Positions 1 to 8,851 are shown, counted from the first letter of the stretch. The stretch is 55,234 nucleotides of DNA from Neogemmobacter tilapiae (GCF_014652215.1 NZ_BMYJ01000009.1:113286-168519), one strand, 5' to 3'. Notes: generated from the sequence alone by a model not told the origin. Program-made: numbers and translations.

Positions 1-2958
1 CAAAGCCGCCACAGCCGCCGCAAAGCCCCCCTCGTGCGCCGCATAGTCGCTGGCCACCAACAGATCGGTTTCCGCCAGATCCTGCACATGGGCAAAACCA
101 TCGGCCCCCATCACCCGCGCCTCTAGCGCCCCCCGATCCCGGTGACTTTCGCCCTGCGCATCCAAGGCCCATTCCGAACCCGCCAGCCAAGCCAGCCCCG
201 CCGCGCCCCGCGCGGCATCGCCCAAAGCATCGGTGTCCATCGCCATGCCGAACAGCCCCGGCTTTGGCCCAAAGACCCTTGGCCCCCGCACCAGATAGGG
301 GTTGTCCTCGGCGGATTCGTCCCGTTCGCCCAAAGCCCCCGCCGCCTGTTCGAACATCTGCCCAAGGCCGGGGAACACATCCCGAAACAGCCCCGACATG
401 CGCAACGTCACGTCCACCCGAGGCCGCCCCAGCAATGCCAAGGGCACAATCTCAAACCCCGAAACCCGCGCCGCGCCTTCGTCCCACAGAGGGGCCACGC
501 CCGCCAGATGCAGGGCCATGGCGAATTCCTCGCCCGCTGTCCGCATGCTGGCCGAGCCCCAAAGGTCCACCACCAGATGGCACGGATAGTCCCCCTGATC
601 CTGCAAATGCCGCCGGATCAGCTCTTCGGCCAGCTTCACCCCTTGCGCATGGGCGCTGCGTGTCGGCACCGCGCGGGGATCGACGGCGAACAGGTTCCGC
701 CCCGTGGGCAAAACATCCGACCGTCCCCGATAGGGCGATCCCGCAGGCCCCGCAGGCACCCGCTGCCCCGCCAAAGCCAGATCAAAACCTTCCCATTCCC
801 CCGGCGCATTCCCAAAGACATGCAGCCCGTCGCCAAACTGGCTTTCCTTCAGATCGCAGACGAAACGGTCAATCCGCGTGATCGCCTCGGCAGCACTCGC
901 ATCCGACGCCAACCCCAGATCGGTCTCCACCCCCCCCGCCTGCGCCTCGGCCCGGATTTCGTCAATCAGGCGCTTGCGCCGCGAAGGGTCCAGCCCGTCG
1001 GCGGTCGAATATTCGTCCAGCAGACGTTCCAGCCGCGACAGGTTCTCAGGCACCTTCGCCTGCGCCATCGGCGGCGGCAGATGCCCCAAAGTCACCGCCC
1101 CAATCCGCCGCTTTGCTTGCGCGGCCTCACCCGGATCATTGACGATAAACGGATAAATGACGGGCAAATCGCCAACCAGCGCCTCGGGCCAGCACTCATC
1201 GGACAAGGCCACTGCCTTGCCCGGCAGCCATTCCAAGGTGCCATGCGCGCCGATGTGGATCAGCGCATGCAGGCCTTGGGCGCGCAGCCAAAGGTAAAAG
1301 GCCACATAGGCATGGCGCGGGGTGCGGGACAGGTCGTGATAGTCATTCTCGCGCGCCGTAACCTCGCCCCGTTCGGGTTGCAGGGCGACAAGGGTTTCAC
1401 CCGCACGGCACGCTGCAAAATGGAAGTGGCCGCCCTGACAGGCGGGATCATCCGCTGGATCATCCCAAGCGGCACGCAGATCGTCTTGCAGGGCTTGGGG
1501 CAGGGTGGTCAGGGCTTGGGCGTAGTCTTCAAGGGCATAGCGCAGCCCCCCCTCCCATCCTCCCCCACGTTGGGGGGAGGGGCCTGTTGCGCGTGTCGGG
1601 GGGGCTTCACCCGAGGATGAAGCGCCCCCCTCCCCCCCCGTGGGGGAGGGATAGGGAGGGGGGGCAAGGCGCAGGGCCAAACCCTCAACCGCCTCGGCCC
1701 GAACCCCCAGCCCCTGCAAATGCCCCAAAATCGCATCCGCCGAGGCCAAAGCATCCAGCCCCACCGCATGGGCCAGATTGTGCGCCTTGCCCGGATAAGT
1801 CGACAGAACCAAAGCCAGCCGCTTTTCCGCCGCTGGCACCGCCTGCAACCGCAGCCAGCCCATCACCCGTGCGACAATCGCCGCAATCCGTGCCTCATCC
1901 GCCCGATGCGCAAAGCGCGAGAATTGCAGGTCGGCATGCCGCTTCCCCGGTGATTTGAAACTGGCAAGCCCCGCGAAAACACGCCCATCCACCTCGGGCA
2001 GAACCACATGCATCGCCAGATCGGCAGGCGACAAACCCCTTGCGGAATCCGCCCAATCCCGCCGCCGCGCGGTTGAAAGCGCAACCTGAAACACCGGACA
2101 TCCCGGCGCGTCCAAGGGGCTGGTCCCATCCTCGCCCTTGCCCGAAAACGCCGTCGCATTCACAATCGCCTGCGGTCCCATCGCGGCCAAAGCGCCCGAC
2201 AAAAACGCCGCCGCCCCCGCCGCTTTCAAACTGGGCGCGAACAGGCCAAAGGCGGGCAGGCCCTGATCCCGAAACGCCCGGATCAGGGCATCGACGGGCG
2301 ACAGATCGGCGCTGGTCAGATAAGATCGGTAAAAGGTCACGGCCACGCCGCCCTTGCCCTCAGGGGCCGCGATCACCCCGCGATCCGGATCATACCAACC
2401 GCAATCGGGCACCGCCTTGGCCCCCATCACCGGCGGCGCATAAAGCCCCGCCGCCAGCGCCAGTTGCGCCAAAGCCGCCTGCGCCGCCACCGCCCCGCCC
2501 GCATCACACAAATGCGCCAGACGCCGCAGGGTCGCCACCGGCAGGGTGGACAATTCGTCCAGCCGCGCGTCCACCCGCCCATCCGCAGGCAGCACCGCCA
2601 AGGCGATGGATTTCCGCCGACACAGGTCTTGCAGGCTGGCCAGCCCATAGGGCCAGTAACTTTCGCCCCCGATCAGCCGGACAAGAATGCCCTTCGCCCC
2701 CGAAAGCGTGCGTTCGACATAGGTATCCACCGACAAGGGATGCCGCAAAGCCACCAGATTTTGCAGCCGTAGGATGGGCAATCTGCCCATCTCCCCCGTC
2801 CCATCCCCCGTGCGCTGCCACCTTTCCCAGCCCGCCGCGAAAGCCCCAAGGTCACTGTCGGAAAACGACAAAACCACCAGATCGCCGGGGTCTTGCCCCG
2901 GATCGAACGGCGTGTCCGTTTCTTCCAAACCATGGCTTTCGCGAAAGACGACGTGCAT
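1..2958 (-). CDS. cobN: Cobaltochelatase subunit CobN (3' end outside window)
   Basis: Large ATPase-coupled subunit that, with CobS and CobT (both in this window), inserts cobalt into hydrogenobyrinic acid a,c-diamide in the aerobic cobalamin pathway. The frame is open from the ATG at 2958 to base 1 (986 codons visible); family members run roughly 1,100-1,280 residues, so the C-terminus is missing. The chelatase-H hallmark HIGAHGTLEWLPGK lies at about residues 568-581. The start codon overlaps the cobW stop by one base (TGATG), so the two are translationally coupled. Two oddities: a REP half-palindrome is read in frame at residues ~55-63, and a low-complexity Gly/Pro/Ser segment at residues ~432-473 is encoded by a GC-rich intergenic-type repeat. 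The identity is secure; whether both insertions are tolerated in the folded protein is unknown. Confidence 0.95.
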   Translation of the reverse strand, partial: MHVVFRESHGLEETDTPFDPGQDPGDLVVLSFSDSDLGAFAAGWERWQRTGDGTGEMGRLPILRLQNLVALRHPLSVDTYVERTLSGAKGILVRLIGGESYWPYGLASLQDLCRRKSIALAVLPADGRVDARLDELSTLPVATLRRLAHLCDAGGAVAAQAALAQLALAAGLYAPPVMGAKAVPDCGWYDPDRGVIAAPEGKGGVAVTFYRSYLTSADLSPVDALIRAFRDQGLPAFGLFAPSLKAAGAAAFLSGALAAMGPQAIVNATAFSGKGEDGTSPLDAPGCPVFQVALSTARRRDWADSARGLSPADLAMHVVLPEVDGRVFAGLASFKSPGKRHADLQFSRFAHRADEARIAAIVARVMGWLRLQAVPAAEKRLALVLSTYPGKAHNLAHAVGLDALASADAILGHLQGLGVRAEAVEGLALRLAPPPYPSPTGGEGGASSSGEAPPTRATGPSPQRGGGWEGGLRYALEDYAQALTTLPQALQDDLRAAWDDPADDPACQGGHFHFAACRAGETLVALQPERGEVTARENDYHDLSRTPRHAYVAFYLWLRAQGLHALIHIGAHGTLEWLPGKAVALSDECWPEALVGDLPVIYPFIVNDPGEAAQAKRRIGAVTLGHLPPPMAQAKVPENLSRLERLLDEYSTADGLDPSRRKRLIDEIRAEAQAGGVETDLGLASDASAAEAITRIDRFVCDLKESQFGDGLHVFGNAPGEWEGFDLALAGQRVPAGPAGSPYRGRSDVLPTGRNLFAVDPRAVPTRSAHAQGVKLAEELIRRHLQDQGDYPCHLVVDLWGSASMRTAGEEFAMALHLAGVAPLWDEGAARVSGFEIVPLALLGRPRVDVTLRMSGLFRDVFPGLGQMFEQAAGALGERDESAEDNPYLVRGPRVFGPKPGLFGMAMDTDALGDAARGAAGLAWLAGSEWALDAQGESHRDRGALEARVMGADGFAHVQDLAETDLLVASDYAAHEGGFAAAVAAL
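1545..1665. repeat. GC-rich palindromic repeat inside cobN
   Basis: A C-run/G-run rich inverted repeat (core CCCCACGTTGGGGGGAGG and CCCGTGGGGGAGGGATAGGG) interrupts the normal codon texture of cobN but keeps the reading frame. Arms of the same type occur intergenically at 43009-43130 and 46069-46180. In the cobN frame it encodes peptides such as PYPSPTGGEGG and SPQRGGGWEGG, which are typical read-through products of such repeats. Confidence 0.7.
2768..2792. repeat. REP half-palindrome inside cobN
   Basis: Twenty-five bases are identical to 16993-17017, the right arm of the REP palindrome flanking the RAYT gene (core GGGCAATCTGCCC). Only one arm is present here. It is read in frame within the N-terminal region of CobN, giving MGRLPI. 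Confidence 0.8.
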
Positions 2959-3992
2959 CAGCCCTCCAGCACTTTCCGGATCGCCGCTTCGTCGATGTCG
3001 TGATGTTCGCCAATCACCACCAACTGCGTCCGCCGCGGATCCGCGCCCCAAGGCCGATCATACTGCGCCCGCACCCTTTCCCCCACCGCTTGCACCAGCA
3101 TCCGCAGGGGTTTGCCCGTCACCGCCACATAGCCCTTCACCCGCAAAACATGCTGTTCCCGCGCCAAACGCTGGATCGCCGCTTGCAAAGCCTCAGGCTC
3201 CGCCACTTCGCCCATCTCGATCACCACCGTGTCGAAATCGTCATGCTCATGGTCAAAATGCCCGTCATGATGGCTCGGCCGCGCCGCCAAGTCATCCTCC
3301 GCCGCCGCCCCCAGCCCCAGAATCAGACGCGGGTCAATCTGCCCCTCCGACACCTCGACCACAGGCAGCTTGCGCGGTGCTTCCGCCGCAATCACCGCCC
3401 GCGCCGCCGCAATCCCCGCTTCCCCCGCCAGATCGGTTTTCGTCAAAAGCACGATATCCGCACAGGCCAGTTGATCCTCGAACACTTCCGAAAGTGGCGT
3501 CTCATGGTCCAAGGACTCATCCGCCGCCCGCTGCGCCTCCACCGCTTCCAGATTCGGCGCAAACCGCCCCGCCGCCACCGCCTCGGCATCGGCCAAAGTC
3601 ACCACCCCATCGACCGTGATCTTTGACCGGATCGCGGGCCAGTCGAACGCCTTGAGCAGCGGCTTCGGCAAAGCCAAACCACTGGTTTCAATCAGAATAT
3701 GATCCGGTCGCACAGGCCGCGCCAACAGCGCTTCAATCGTCGGAATGAAATCCTCGGCCACGGTGCAGCAGATGCAGCCATTCGCCAGTTCCACAATGTT
3801 TTCTTCCGGGCAATTCTCATCCGCGCAGGCCTTCAGGATATCCCCATCCACCCCCACCGAACCGAATTCATTCACCAGAACGGCCAGCTTCTTCCCCTGC
3901 GGGTTCTGCAACAAATGCCGCACCAAAGTGGTTTTCCCAGAACCCAGAAAGCCGGTGATCACCGTCACGGGAATTTTCGCAAGATCAGTCAT
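2958..3992 (-). CDS. cobW: CobW, COG0523 P-loop GTPase of cobalamin synthesis
   Basis: A 344-residue GTPase of the CobW/HypB/UreG group, thought to act as a metallochaperone or metal-loading factor near cobaltochelatase. Visible motifs: Walker A GFLGSGKTT at residues 14-22, the metal-binding CICC at 73-76, and the guanine-specificity TKTD at 184-187. A His/Asp-rich loop (HHDGHFDHEHDDFD) lies at 241-254, followed by the CobW C-terminal domain. It overlaps the DUF1636 gene upstream by 8 bases and cobN downstream by one base, so the three genes form one operon behind the cobalamin riboswitch. The exact metal (Co or Zn) cannot be read from the sequence. Confidence 0.93.
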   Translation of the reverse strand: MTDLAKIPVTVITGFLGSGKTTLVRHLLQNPQGKKLAVLVNEFGSVGVDGDILKACADENCPEENIVELANGCICCTVAEDFIPTIEALLARPVRPDHILIETSGLALPKPLLKAFDWPAIRSKITVDGVVTLADAEAVAAGRFAPNLEAVEAQRAADESLDHETPLSEVFEDQLACADIVLLTKTDLAGEAGIAAARAVIAAEAPRKLPVVEVSEGQIDPRLILGLGAAAEDDLAARPSHHDGHFDHEHDDFDTVVIEMGEVAEPEALQAAIQRLAREQHVLRVKGYVAVTGKPLRMLVQAVGERVRAQYDRPWGADPRRTQLVVIGEHHDIDEAAIRKVLEG

Positions 3993-4350
3993 TTGTCACC
4001 TCAATCGGGGGAATACGCGCAAGGCTTTGCTTGCGAAAGATGATCGGACGTTCGCGCCAAGGCACGATGCCATCGGCGGACAGGGCATAAAGCGCCGCCC
4101 CACGGCGGATTTCGGCAAGGTCGGCATCGGCGTCCAGACGCCCATAGACATAGGACCACTTGCCGGGGGCCGAAAGCGCCAGATTGCAGCCATGATCGCA
4201 GGCCGACAGACATTCCACGGGCCGCACCACCACCCCCTCCGGCGGATCGGCGGCAAGGGCCTGATACAGGCCTAACCCCGCACGCGGCGCTTCGGGGTCA
4301 TATTCCCCCTGACCTTTGCAGGTCATACAGACATGCAGCACTGCCGCCAT
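3985..4350 (-). CDS. DUF1636 ferredoxin-like protein
   Basis: A 121-residue protein of the DUF1636 family, usually found beside cobW in alphaproteobacterial cobalamin loci. The Cys pattern (C8, C11, then C47, C51, C55) and the overall layout resemble a thioredoxin-fold [2Fe-2S] ferredoxin. A role in redox or metal delivery to the chelatase is inferred from context. The ATG at 4350 is chosen because it lies just downstream of the riboswitch; a longer frame upstream runs through the riboswitch and is not plausible. It is the first gene of the operon DUF1636-cobW-cobN. Confidence 0.85.
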   Translation of the reverse strand: MAAVLHVCMTCKGQGEYDPEAPRAGLGLYQALAADPPEGVVVRPVECLSACDHGCNLALSAPGKWSYVYGRLDADADLAEIRRGAALYALSADGIVPWRERPIIFRKQSLARIPPIEVTND

Positions 4351-4394
4351 CACAGCCTTTCCGCGGAACACCCCGTCCGCCCCTGAATTTCTTG

Positions 4395-4590
4395 CCCGAT
4401 TGGCAGGTCTCCCGGCTTGCAGAGCGGGTTTCCCCCTGATCCGCGCCTTCCCGGGAAAATCCCAGTGGCATCGGACCTCTCTGGTCACGGTCGCGGGGGC
4501 GGCTGCGCTTCGGTTTCGACACGAAGGGTGTCGCCTCACCTGTCGCATTCCCTCTTCGCCTGTCATAAACAGGAACCAACGAACGCCCCC
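4395..4590 (-). promoter_or_regulatory. Cobalamin (AdoCbl) riboswitch
   Basis: Read on the minus strand, this leader has the cobalamin-riboswitch order of elements: GGGAATGCGACAGGTGAGG, then AGCGCAGCCGCCCCCGCGAC, then GATGCCACTGGGA, and the B12 box AAGCCGGGAGACCTGCC at 4418-4402. The DUF1636 start follows 45 bases downstream of the box. It should repress DUF1636-cobW-cobN when adenosylcobalamin is abundant. The 5' limit is approximate. cobO starts divergently 45 bases from its upstream end, so that promoter region is shared. Confidence 0.93.
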
Positions 4591-4634
4591 AAAGGCCCAT
4601 GATGGGCAGGGATTGTCAAGAACAGGACCGGCAG

Positions 4635-5270
4635 ATGGCAGACAGCAGCGACATTGTGGAAGGTCAGGACGATCTGGCCCGCCATGCGATGAAGATGGCC
4701 AAGAAGAAAGCCGCCCGCGACAAGATCATGGCCACGAAAGAGGGCGAAAAGGGCCTGATCCTTGTCCATACCGGCACCGGCAAGGGCAAATCCTCCAGCG
4801 GCTTCGGCATGATCCTGCGCTGCATCGCGCATGGCATGCCCTGCGCCGTCGTCCAGTTCATCAAAGGCGCCTGGGACACCGGTGAACGCCGCTTGATCGA
4901 GGCGAATTTCAGCGACCTCTGCCAGTTCCACGCCATGGGCGAAGGTTTTACCTGGGAAACCCAGGACCGCAGCCGCGACATTGCGGCGGCACAAAAGGGC
5001 TGGGAAAAGGCGAAAGAACTGATCCGCGATCCCAATATCCGCTTTGTCTTGCTCGATGAAATCAACATCGCACTGCGCTATGACTATCTGGATATCGAGC
5101 AAGTCCTGACCTTCCTGCGCGACGAAAAACCTGCCCTGACCCATGTCTGCCTGACCGGGCGGAATGCCAAAGAAGCCCTGATCGAAGCCGCCGATCTGGT
5201 GACCGAAATGACGCTGGTGAAACACCCGTTCCGTTCTGGCATCAAAGGGCAGGCGGGGGTGGAGTTCTGA
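4635..5270 (+). CDS. cobO: Cob(I)yrinic acid a,c-diamide adenosyltransferase
   Basis: Transfers the adenosyl group of ATP to the corrinoid cobalt (CobO/BtuR/CobA-type). It has 211 residues, normal for the family. The P-loop HTGTGKGKSSSGFG lies at residues 45-58 and the conserved LLDEINIALRYDYL in the second half. The ATG at 4635 is preferred because the basic N-terminal helix of the family (RHAMKMAKKKAARDKIM) then begins about 16 residues in; an alternative in-frame ATG at 4599 would add 12 unconserved residues. It is divergent from the riboswitch-controlled operon and is followed by a GC hairpin. Confidence 0.95.
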   Translation: MADSSDIVEGQDDLARHAMKMAKKKAARDKIMATKEGEKGLILVHTGTGKGKSSSGFGMILRCIAHGMPCAVVQFIKGAWDTGERRLIEANFSDLCQFHAMGEGFTWETQDRSRDIAAAQKGWEKAKELIRDPNIRFVLLDEINIALRYDYLDIEQVLTFLRDEKPALTHVCLTGRNAKEALIEAADLVTEMTLVKHPFRSGIKGQAGVEF

Positions 5271-5277
5271 GGAAAGA

Positions 5278-5510
5278 GGGGGGGCTAGCCCCCCCGACCC
5301 CCCAAGGTATTTTCGGCAAGATGAAAGCAACGAAGTGTTAAGCTTGATGCGGCATAAAGGATGGGCGGTGCAGGGAGAGGTCCCGATGACCGTGCAAGGT
5401 GAAAGCGCCGCGCCTCCCCCGCTTTGGTGGCCCGAGGCGCGGCGTGATTGCCCTTTCATCTTGCCAAAAATACCTGGGGGTGTGAGCGCAGCGAACAGGG
5501 GGCAAAGCCC
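5278..5510. repeat. Intergenic inverted-repeat cluster between cobO and cobQ
   Basis: The 294-base gap between cobO and cobQ contains no convincing gene. It starts with a perfect 18-base palindrome (seven G, CTAG, seven C) at 5278-5295, likely a cobO terminator. A left arm containing GGCAAGATGAAAG ends at 5327 and is mirrored at 5453-5480 (CTTTCATCTTGCC, then an AAAATACCTGGGGG side). A second small hairpin (GGGGGC AAA GCCCCC) follows near 5498-5512. Such arms are commonly seen between genes in Rhodobacteraceae genomes. Confidence 0.7.
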
Positions 5511-5564
5511 CCTCGAACACATAGGCTTGCGGCAAAGCCGCGCCGCTGGATCCAAGGGGCGGCC

Positions 5565-7013
5565 ATGACACGCGCTTTGATGATTCAGGGGGCGGGGTCG
5601 AACGTTGGCAAGTCGATGCTGGTGGCTGGATTGTGCCGCGCCGCCCTAAGGCGCGGCCTCAGCGTCGCCCCCTTCAAACCGCAAAACATGTCGAACAACG
5701 CCGCCGTCACCATCGACGGCGGCGAAATCGGGCGGGCGCAGGCCCTTCAGGCGCGGGCCTGCGGCTTGGAACCTGTCACTGACATGAACCCCATCCTGCT
5801 GAAACCCGAAACCGACATCGGCGCGCAGGTTATCGTGCAGGGGCGGCGCCTGACCACCGTCAAGGCGCGGGACTATGCCGCCCTGAAACCGCAGTTGATG
5901 GCCCCCGTGTTGCAAAGCTTCGGGCGGCTGAAATCCCAATACGATCTGGTCCTCGTCGAAGGCGCTGGTTCCCCCGCCGAGGTGAACCTGCGGGCCGGGG
6001 ACATCGCCAATATGGGCTTTGCCCGCGCCGCCGATGTTCCTGTCATTTTGGCGGGCGACATCGACCGGGGCGGCGTGATCGCCCAATTGGTCGGCACCAA
6101 AGCGGTGCTGGACCCCGCTGATGCCGCCATGATCAAGGGCTTTCTCATCAACAAGTTCCGGGGCGATGTTTCGCTGTTTGACGAAGGCTATGCCCTCATC
6201 GAACGCCAGACCCTCTGGCGCGGTTATGGCACGCTGCCGTGGTTCCCCGACGCCCACCGCCTGCCGCCCGAAGATGCCCTCGACATAGGCCCGAACCGGG
6301 GCAGCGGCGCATTTCACATCGTCTGCCTTTGCCTGTCGCGCATGGCGAATTTCGATGATCTGGACCCGCTTGCCCAAGAACCCGGCGTCCGTCTCACGAT
6401 GCTGCGCGCGGGCCAAGCCCTTCCCGGCGACGCCGATCTGGTGATTATCCCCGGCACCAAATCCACGCGGGGCGATCTGGAATTCCTGCGCGCCCAAGGC
6501 TGGGACATCGACCTTTTCGCCCATCATCGGCGCGGTGGTCGCATTCTGGGCATCTGCGGCGGTTATCAGATGCTGGGCCGTTCCATCGCCGACCCCGAGG
6601 GCATCGAAGGCCCCCCCGGCGAAACCCCCGGCCTTGGCCTGCTCGACGTCGAAACCACCATGTCCCCCGACAAGCGTTTGGCACGCGTTCAGGCCATCCA
6701 TGCCGTCACCGGCACCCCGATGGACGGTTATGAAATCCACATCGGTCGCAGCGAAGGCGCAGGCCGCAGCAAACCCTTTGCCCATGTCGCAGGCCAGCCC
6801 GAAGGGGCCGCCAGCGCCGATGGCCGCGTCATGGGCAGCTATCTGCATGGCATGTTCGCGGGCGATGCTTTTCGCGCGGCCTTTCTTGCCCAGATGGGTG
6901 TTACGTCCTCTCTGGACTATGGCGCGGGGGTGGATCAAACCTTGGACGATCTGGCCCTGCATCTGGAAACCCATCTGGATGTGGCAGGCCTTTTGGCATT
7001 GGCGGGGGTTTGA
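5565..7013 (+). CDS. cobQ: Cobyric acid synthase (glutamine-hydrolysing)
   Basis: Amidates four side chains of adenosylcobyrinic acid a,c-diamide using glutamine and ATP. It has 482 residues with an N-terminal P-loop-like GAGSNVGKS at residues 9-17 and a C-terminal class I amidotransferase domain: nucleophile Cys331 in [10 protein letters not shown] and the catalytic-triad His428 in SYLHGMF. The ATG at 5565 gives the conserved start [17 protein letters not shown]; an in-frame extension upstream reads through the intergenic repeat and is rejected. The stop is immediately followed by the next gene's ATG (TGAATG). Confidence 0.96.
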   Translation: MTRALMIQGAGSNVGKSMLVAGLCRAALRRGLSVAPFKPQNMSNNAAVTIDGGEIGRAQALQARACGLEPVTDMNPILLKPETDIGAQVIVQGRRLTTVKARDYAALKPQLMAPVLQSFGRLKSQYDLVLVEGAGSPAEVNLRAGDIANMGFARAADVPVILAGDIDRGGVIAQLVGTKAVLDPADAAMIKGFLINKFRGDVSLFDEGYALIERQTLWRGYGTLPWFPDAHRLPPEDALDIGPNRGSGAFHIVCLCLSRMANFDDLDPLAQEPGVRLTMLRAGQALPGDADLVIIPGTKSTRGDLEFLRAQGWDIDLFAHHRRGGRILGICGGYQMLGRSIADPEGIEGPPGETPGLGLLDVETTMSPDKRLARVQAIHAVTGTPMDGYEIHIGRSEGAGRSKPFAHVAGQPEGAASADGRVMGSYLHGMFAGDAFRAAFLAQMGVTSSLDYGAGVDQTLDDLALHLETHLDVAGLLALAGV

Positions 7014-8033
7014 ATGCGCATTCCGGTGACAATCCTGACCGGCTTTCTGGGGGCCGGGAAAACCACCCTCTTGAACCGCCTGATGGCCGAACCCGGTTTT
7101 GGCGACACCGCCGTTGTCGTCAATGAATTCGGCATGGTGGATGTCGATGGCGGTTTGATCGAGAAAACCGACGAACGCGCCTTTGCCACCACCACCGGCT
7201 GTCTTTGTTGCACCAGCGCGGGCGATGTGCGGCTGACCCTTTTGCGTCTGAAGGATGAGATGGACAGCGGCAAGGGTCCGCGTTTCAGCCGTCTGGTCAT
7301 TGAAACCACGGGCCTTGCCGATCCCGCCCCCGTGGTGCAGACCTTCATGACGCAAGACCTAATCCTGAACAGCTTTGCTCTGAACGGGGTGGTGACCGTC
7401 GTTGATGCCGTGAACGGGGCCGAGACTTTGGCGCGTTTTGACGAGGCGCAGCGCCAAGTGGCGATGGCCGATCTCTTGATCGTCAGCAAGACCGATCTGG
7501 CCGACAGCAGCGCCTTGGAACAGCAACTGGCCGATATGGCCCCGAACGCCCGCCTGATCCGCGCGAATACCGCCCAGCCCGCCGATCTGTTCCATCTGGC
7601 TGCTGCCGACCCTGTGGCCGGTGGCCCAAACCCGCTCTCATGGCTGCGCTTTGGCCAACCCCAGCTTCGGCCGTTACATCAGGGCGGTCTGGTCGCCGAT
7701 GTGGCCAGTTATGCCTTTACCTGCGAAGCACCGATCGAGGGGCGGGTGATCCAGATGGCCTTGGGGGCCATGCAGAACAGCTTTGGTGCCGATCTTCTAC
7801 GGGTCAAGGGCATCATCGAATTGAAAGAAGCTCCCGGCGAACCCGTGGTGATCCACGCCGTCCAACATCTGCAAAGCCCGCCAAAGTTCCTCGACGGCTG
7901 GCCCGACGGCATGGACCATTCCCGCCTTGTCGTCATCGTGGCGGGGCCGGGGCGGGCGGAACTGCCGCGCATGTTGGGGGCCTTCCTGCCCGAATTCCGC
8001 CCGGTGCAGGATTTCCACGGGGCCGTCGCATGA
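7014..8033 (+). CDS. COG0523 (CobW-like) GTPase, second copy
   Basis: A 339-residue P-loop GTPase paralogous to CobW: Walker A GFLGAGKTT at residues 10-18, CLCC at 63-66, SKTDL for guanine recognition, and a CobW C-terminal domain. It lacks the His-rich loop of the cobW at 2958-3992. It abuts cobQ (TGAATG) and overlaps the following hydrolase start (ATGA at 8030), so the three are probably cotranscribed. It may be a cobalamin or zinc-homeostasis metallochaperone; position favours a corrin role but does not prove it. Confidence 0.88.
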   Translation: MRIPVTILTGFLGAGKTTLLNRLMAEPGFGDTAVVVNEFGMVDVDGGLIEKTDERAFATTTGCLCCTSAGDVRLTLLRLKDEMDSGKGPRFSRLVIETTGLADPAPVVQTFMTQDLILNSFALNGVVTVVDAVNGAETLARFDEAQRQVAMADLLIVSKTDLADSSALEQQLADMAPNARLIRANTAQPADLFHLAAADPVAGGPNPLSWLRFGQPQLRPLHQGGLVADVASYAFTCEAPIEGRVIQMALGAMQNSFGADLLRVKGIIELKEAPGEPVVIHAVQHLQSPPKFLDGWPDGMDHSRLVVIVAGPGRAELPRMLGAFLPEFRPVQDFHGAVA

Positions 8034-8851
8034 CCGACCGCGCACAGGAACGGCTGGATTGGGAAGCCTTGGCCATGGCCGAGCCGCTGCCCGAGGGCAC
8101 CGTGATCGCCGATCTGACCCTTGGCGGTGTCGCTTGTGAAACCGTCACCTGCGGCCCGGTGCAGGGCCGTTTGCTTTTGCTGCATGGCGGCGGCTATGTC
8201 AGCGGCTCGCCCCGCACCCATCGAAAACTCGCCGCATGGCTGGCGCAAATCGCCCGATTGCAGGTGATCACCCCCGATTATCGCCTGGCCCCGGAACATC
8301 CCTTTCCCGCCGGATTGGACGACGCTTTGGCCGTCTGGCAGGCGCTGCGGGCCGATCCCGGCCCCTTGGCCTTGGCCGGGGACAGCGCCGGGGGCGGTTT
8401 GGCGCTGGCCCTGATGCTGGCGATCAAAGAGCGGGGACTGATGCCGCCCGACAGCGCCGCACTCCTGTCGCCTTGGGCCGATCTGACGGGGCAGGGGCCC
8501 AGCCTTTCCGTCCGCGCTGCCACCGAAACCATCATCACGCAGGACGGTCTGAACGGGGCCGCCCGTGACTATGCCGGGGAAAAGGATCTGCGCCATCCAC
8601 AAATCTCACCCGTTTTCGCCGATCTCACCGGCCTGCCGCCCTTGCTGATCGATGTCGCAGGCGACGAAATCCTGCTGGGCGATGCCGCCCTCATCGCCGC
8701 CCATGCGCAGGCCGTGGGCGTTGTGACCAATTTCCGCGTCTGGCCCGGCCTTTGGCATGTCTGGCACCATGCTGCGGGCCAAGAGCCTGCCGCCGATGCC
8801 GCCCTCGCGCGCATTGCCCAGTTCATCGACAGCCACCGCAGGCCGGTTTAG
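8030..8851 (+). CDS. Alpha/beta hydrolase, HSL-type esterase
   Basis: A 273-residue hydrolase of the hormone-sensitive-lipase/acetyl-hydrolase group. The oxyanion-hole motif HGGG is at residues 52-55, the nucleophile elbow GDSAGGG with Ser119, the acid in DVAGDEILLGD, and the catalytic His in the GLWHVWHH segment near the C-terminus. The family cleaves short acyl esters; the natural substrate is unknown. Its ATG overlaps the preceding GTPase stop, and its stop overlaps by three bases the stop of the convergent Hint-domain gene. Confidence 0.88.
   Translation: MTDRAQERLDWEALAMAEPLPEGTVIADLTLGGVACETVTCGPVQGRLLLLHGGGYVSGSPRTHRKLAAWLAQIARLQVITPDYRLAPEHPFPAGLDDALAVWQALRADPGPLALAGDSAGGGLALALMLAIKERGLMPPDSAALLSPWADLTGQGPSLSVRAATETIITQDGLNGAARDYAGEKDLRHPQISPVFADLTGLPPLLIDVAGDEILLGDAALIAAHAQAVGVVTNFRVWPGLWHVWHHAAGQEPAADAALARIAQFIDSHRRPV

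Noticed and set aside
142-3626. Long plus-strand ORFs opposite cobN and cobW
   Set aside because: They are Pro/Arg/His-rich antisense shadows of clear genes; GC-rich codon bias removes stops on the other strand.
5335-5571. Two 77-codon ORFs on opposite strands between cobO and cobQ
   Set aside because: Both run through the inverted-repeat arms and hairpins and have no ribosome-binding site or domain.
5646-7355. 569-codon minus-strand ORF opposite cobQ
   Set aside because: No family features; cobQ on the plus strand has all its motifs and a coherent operon context.
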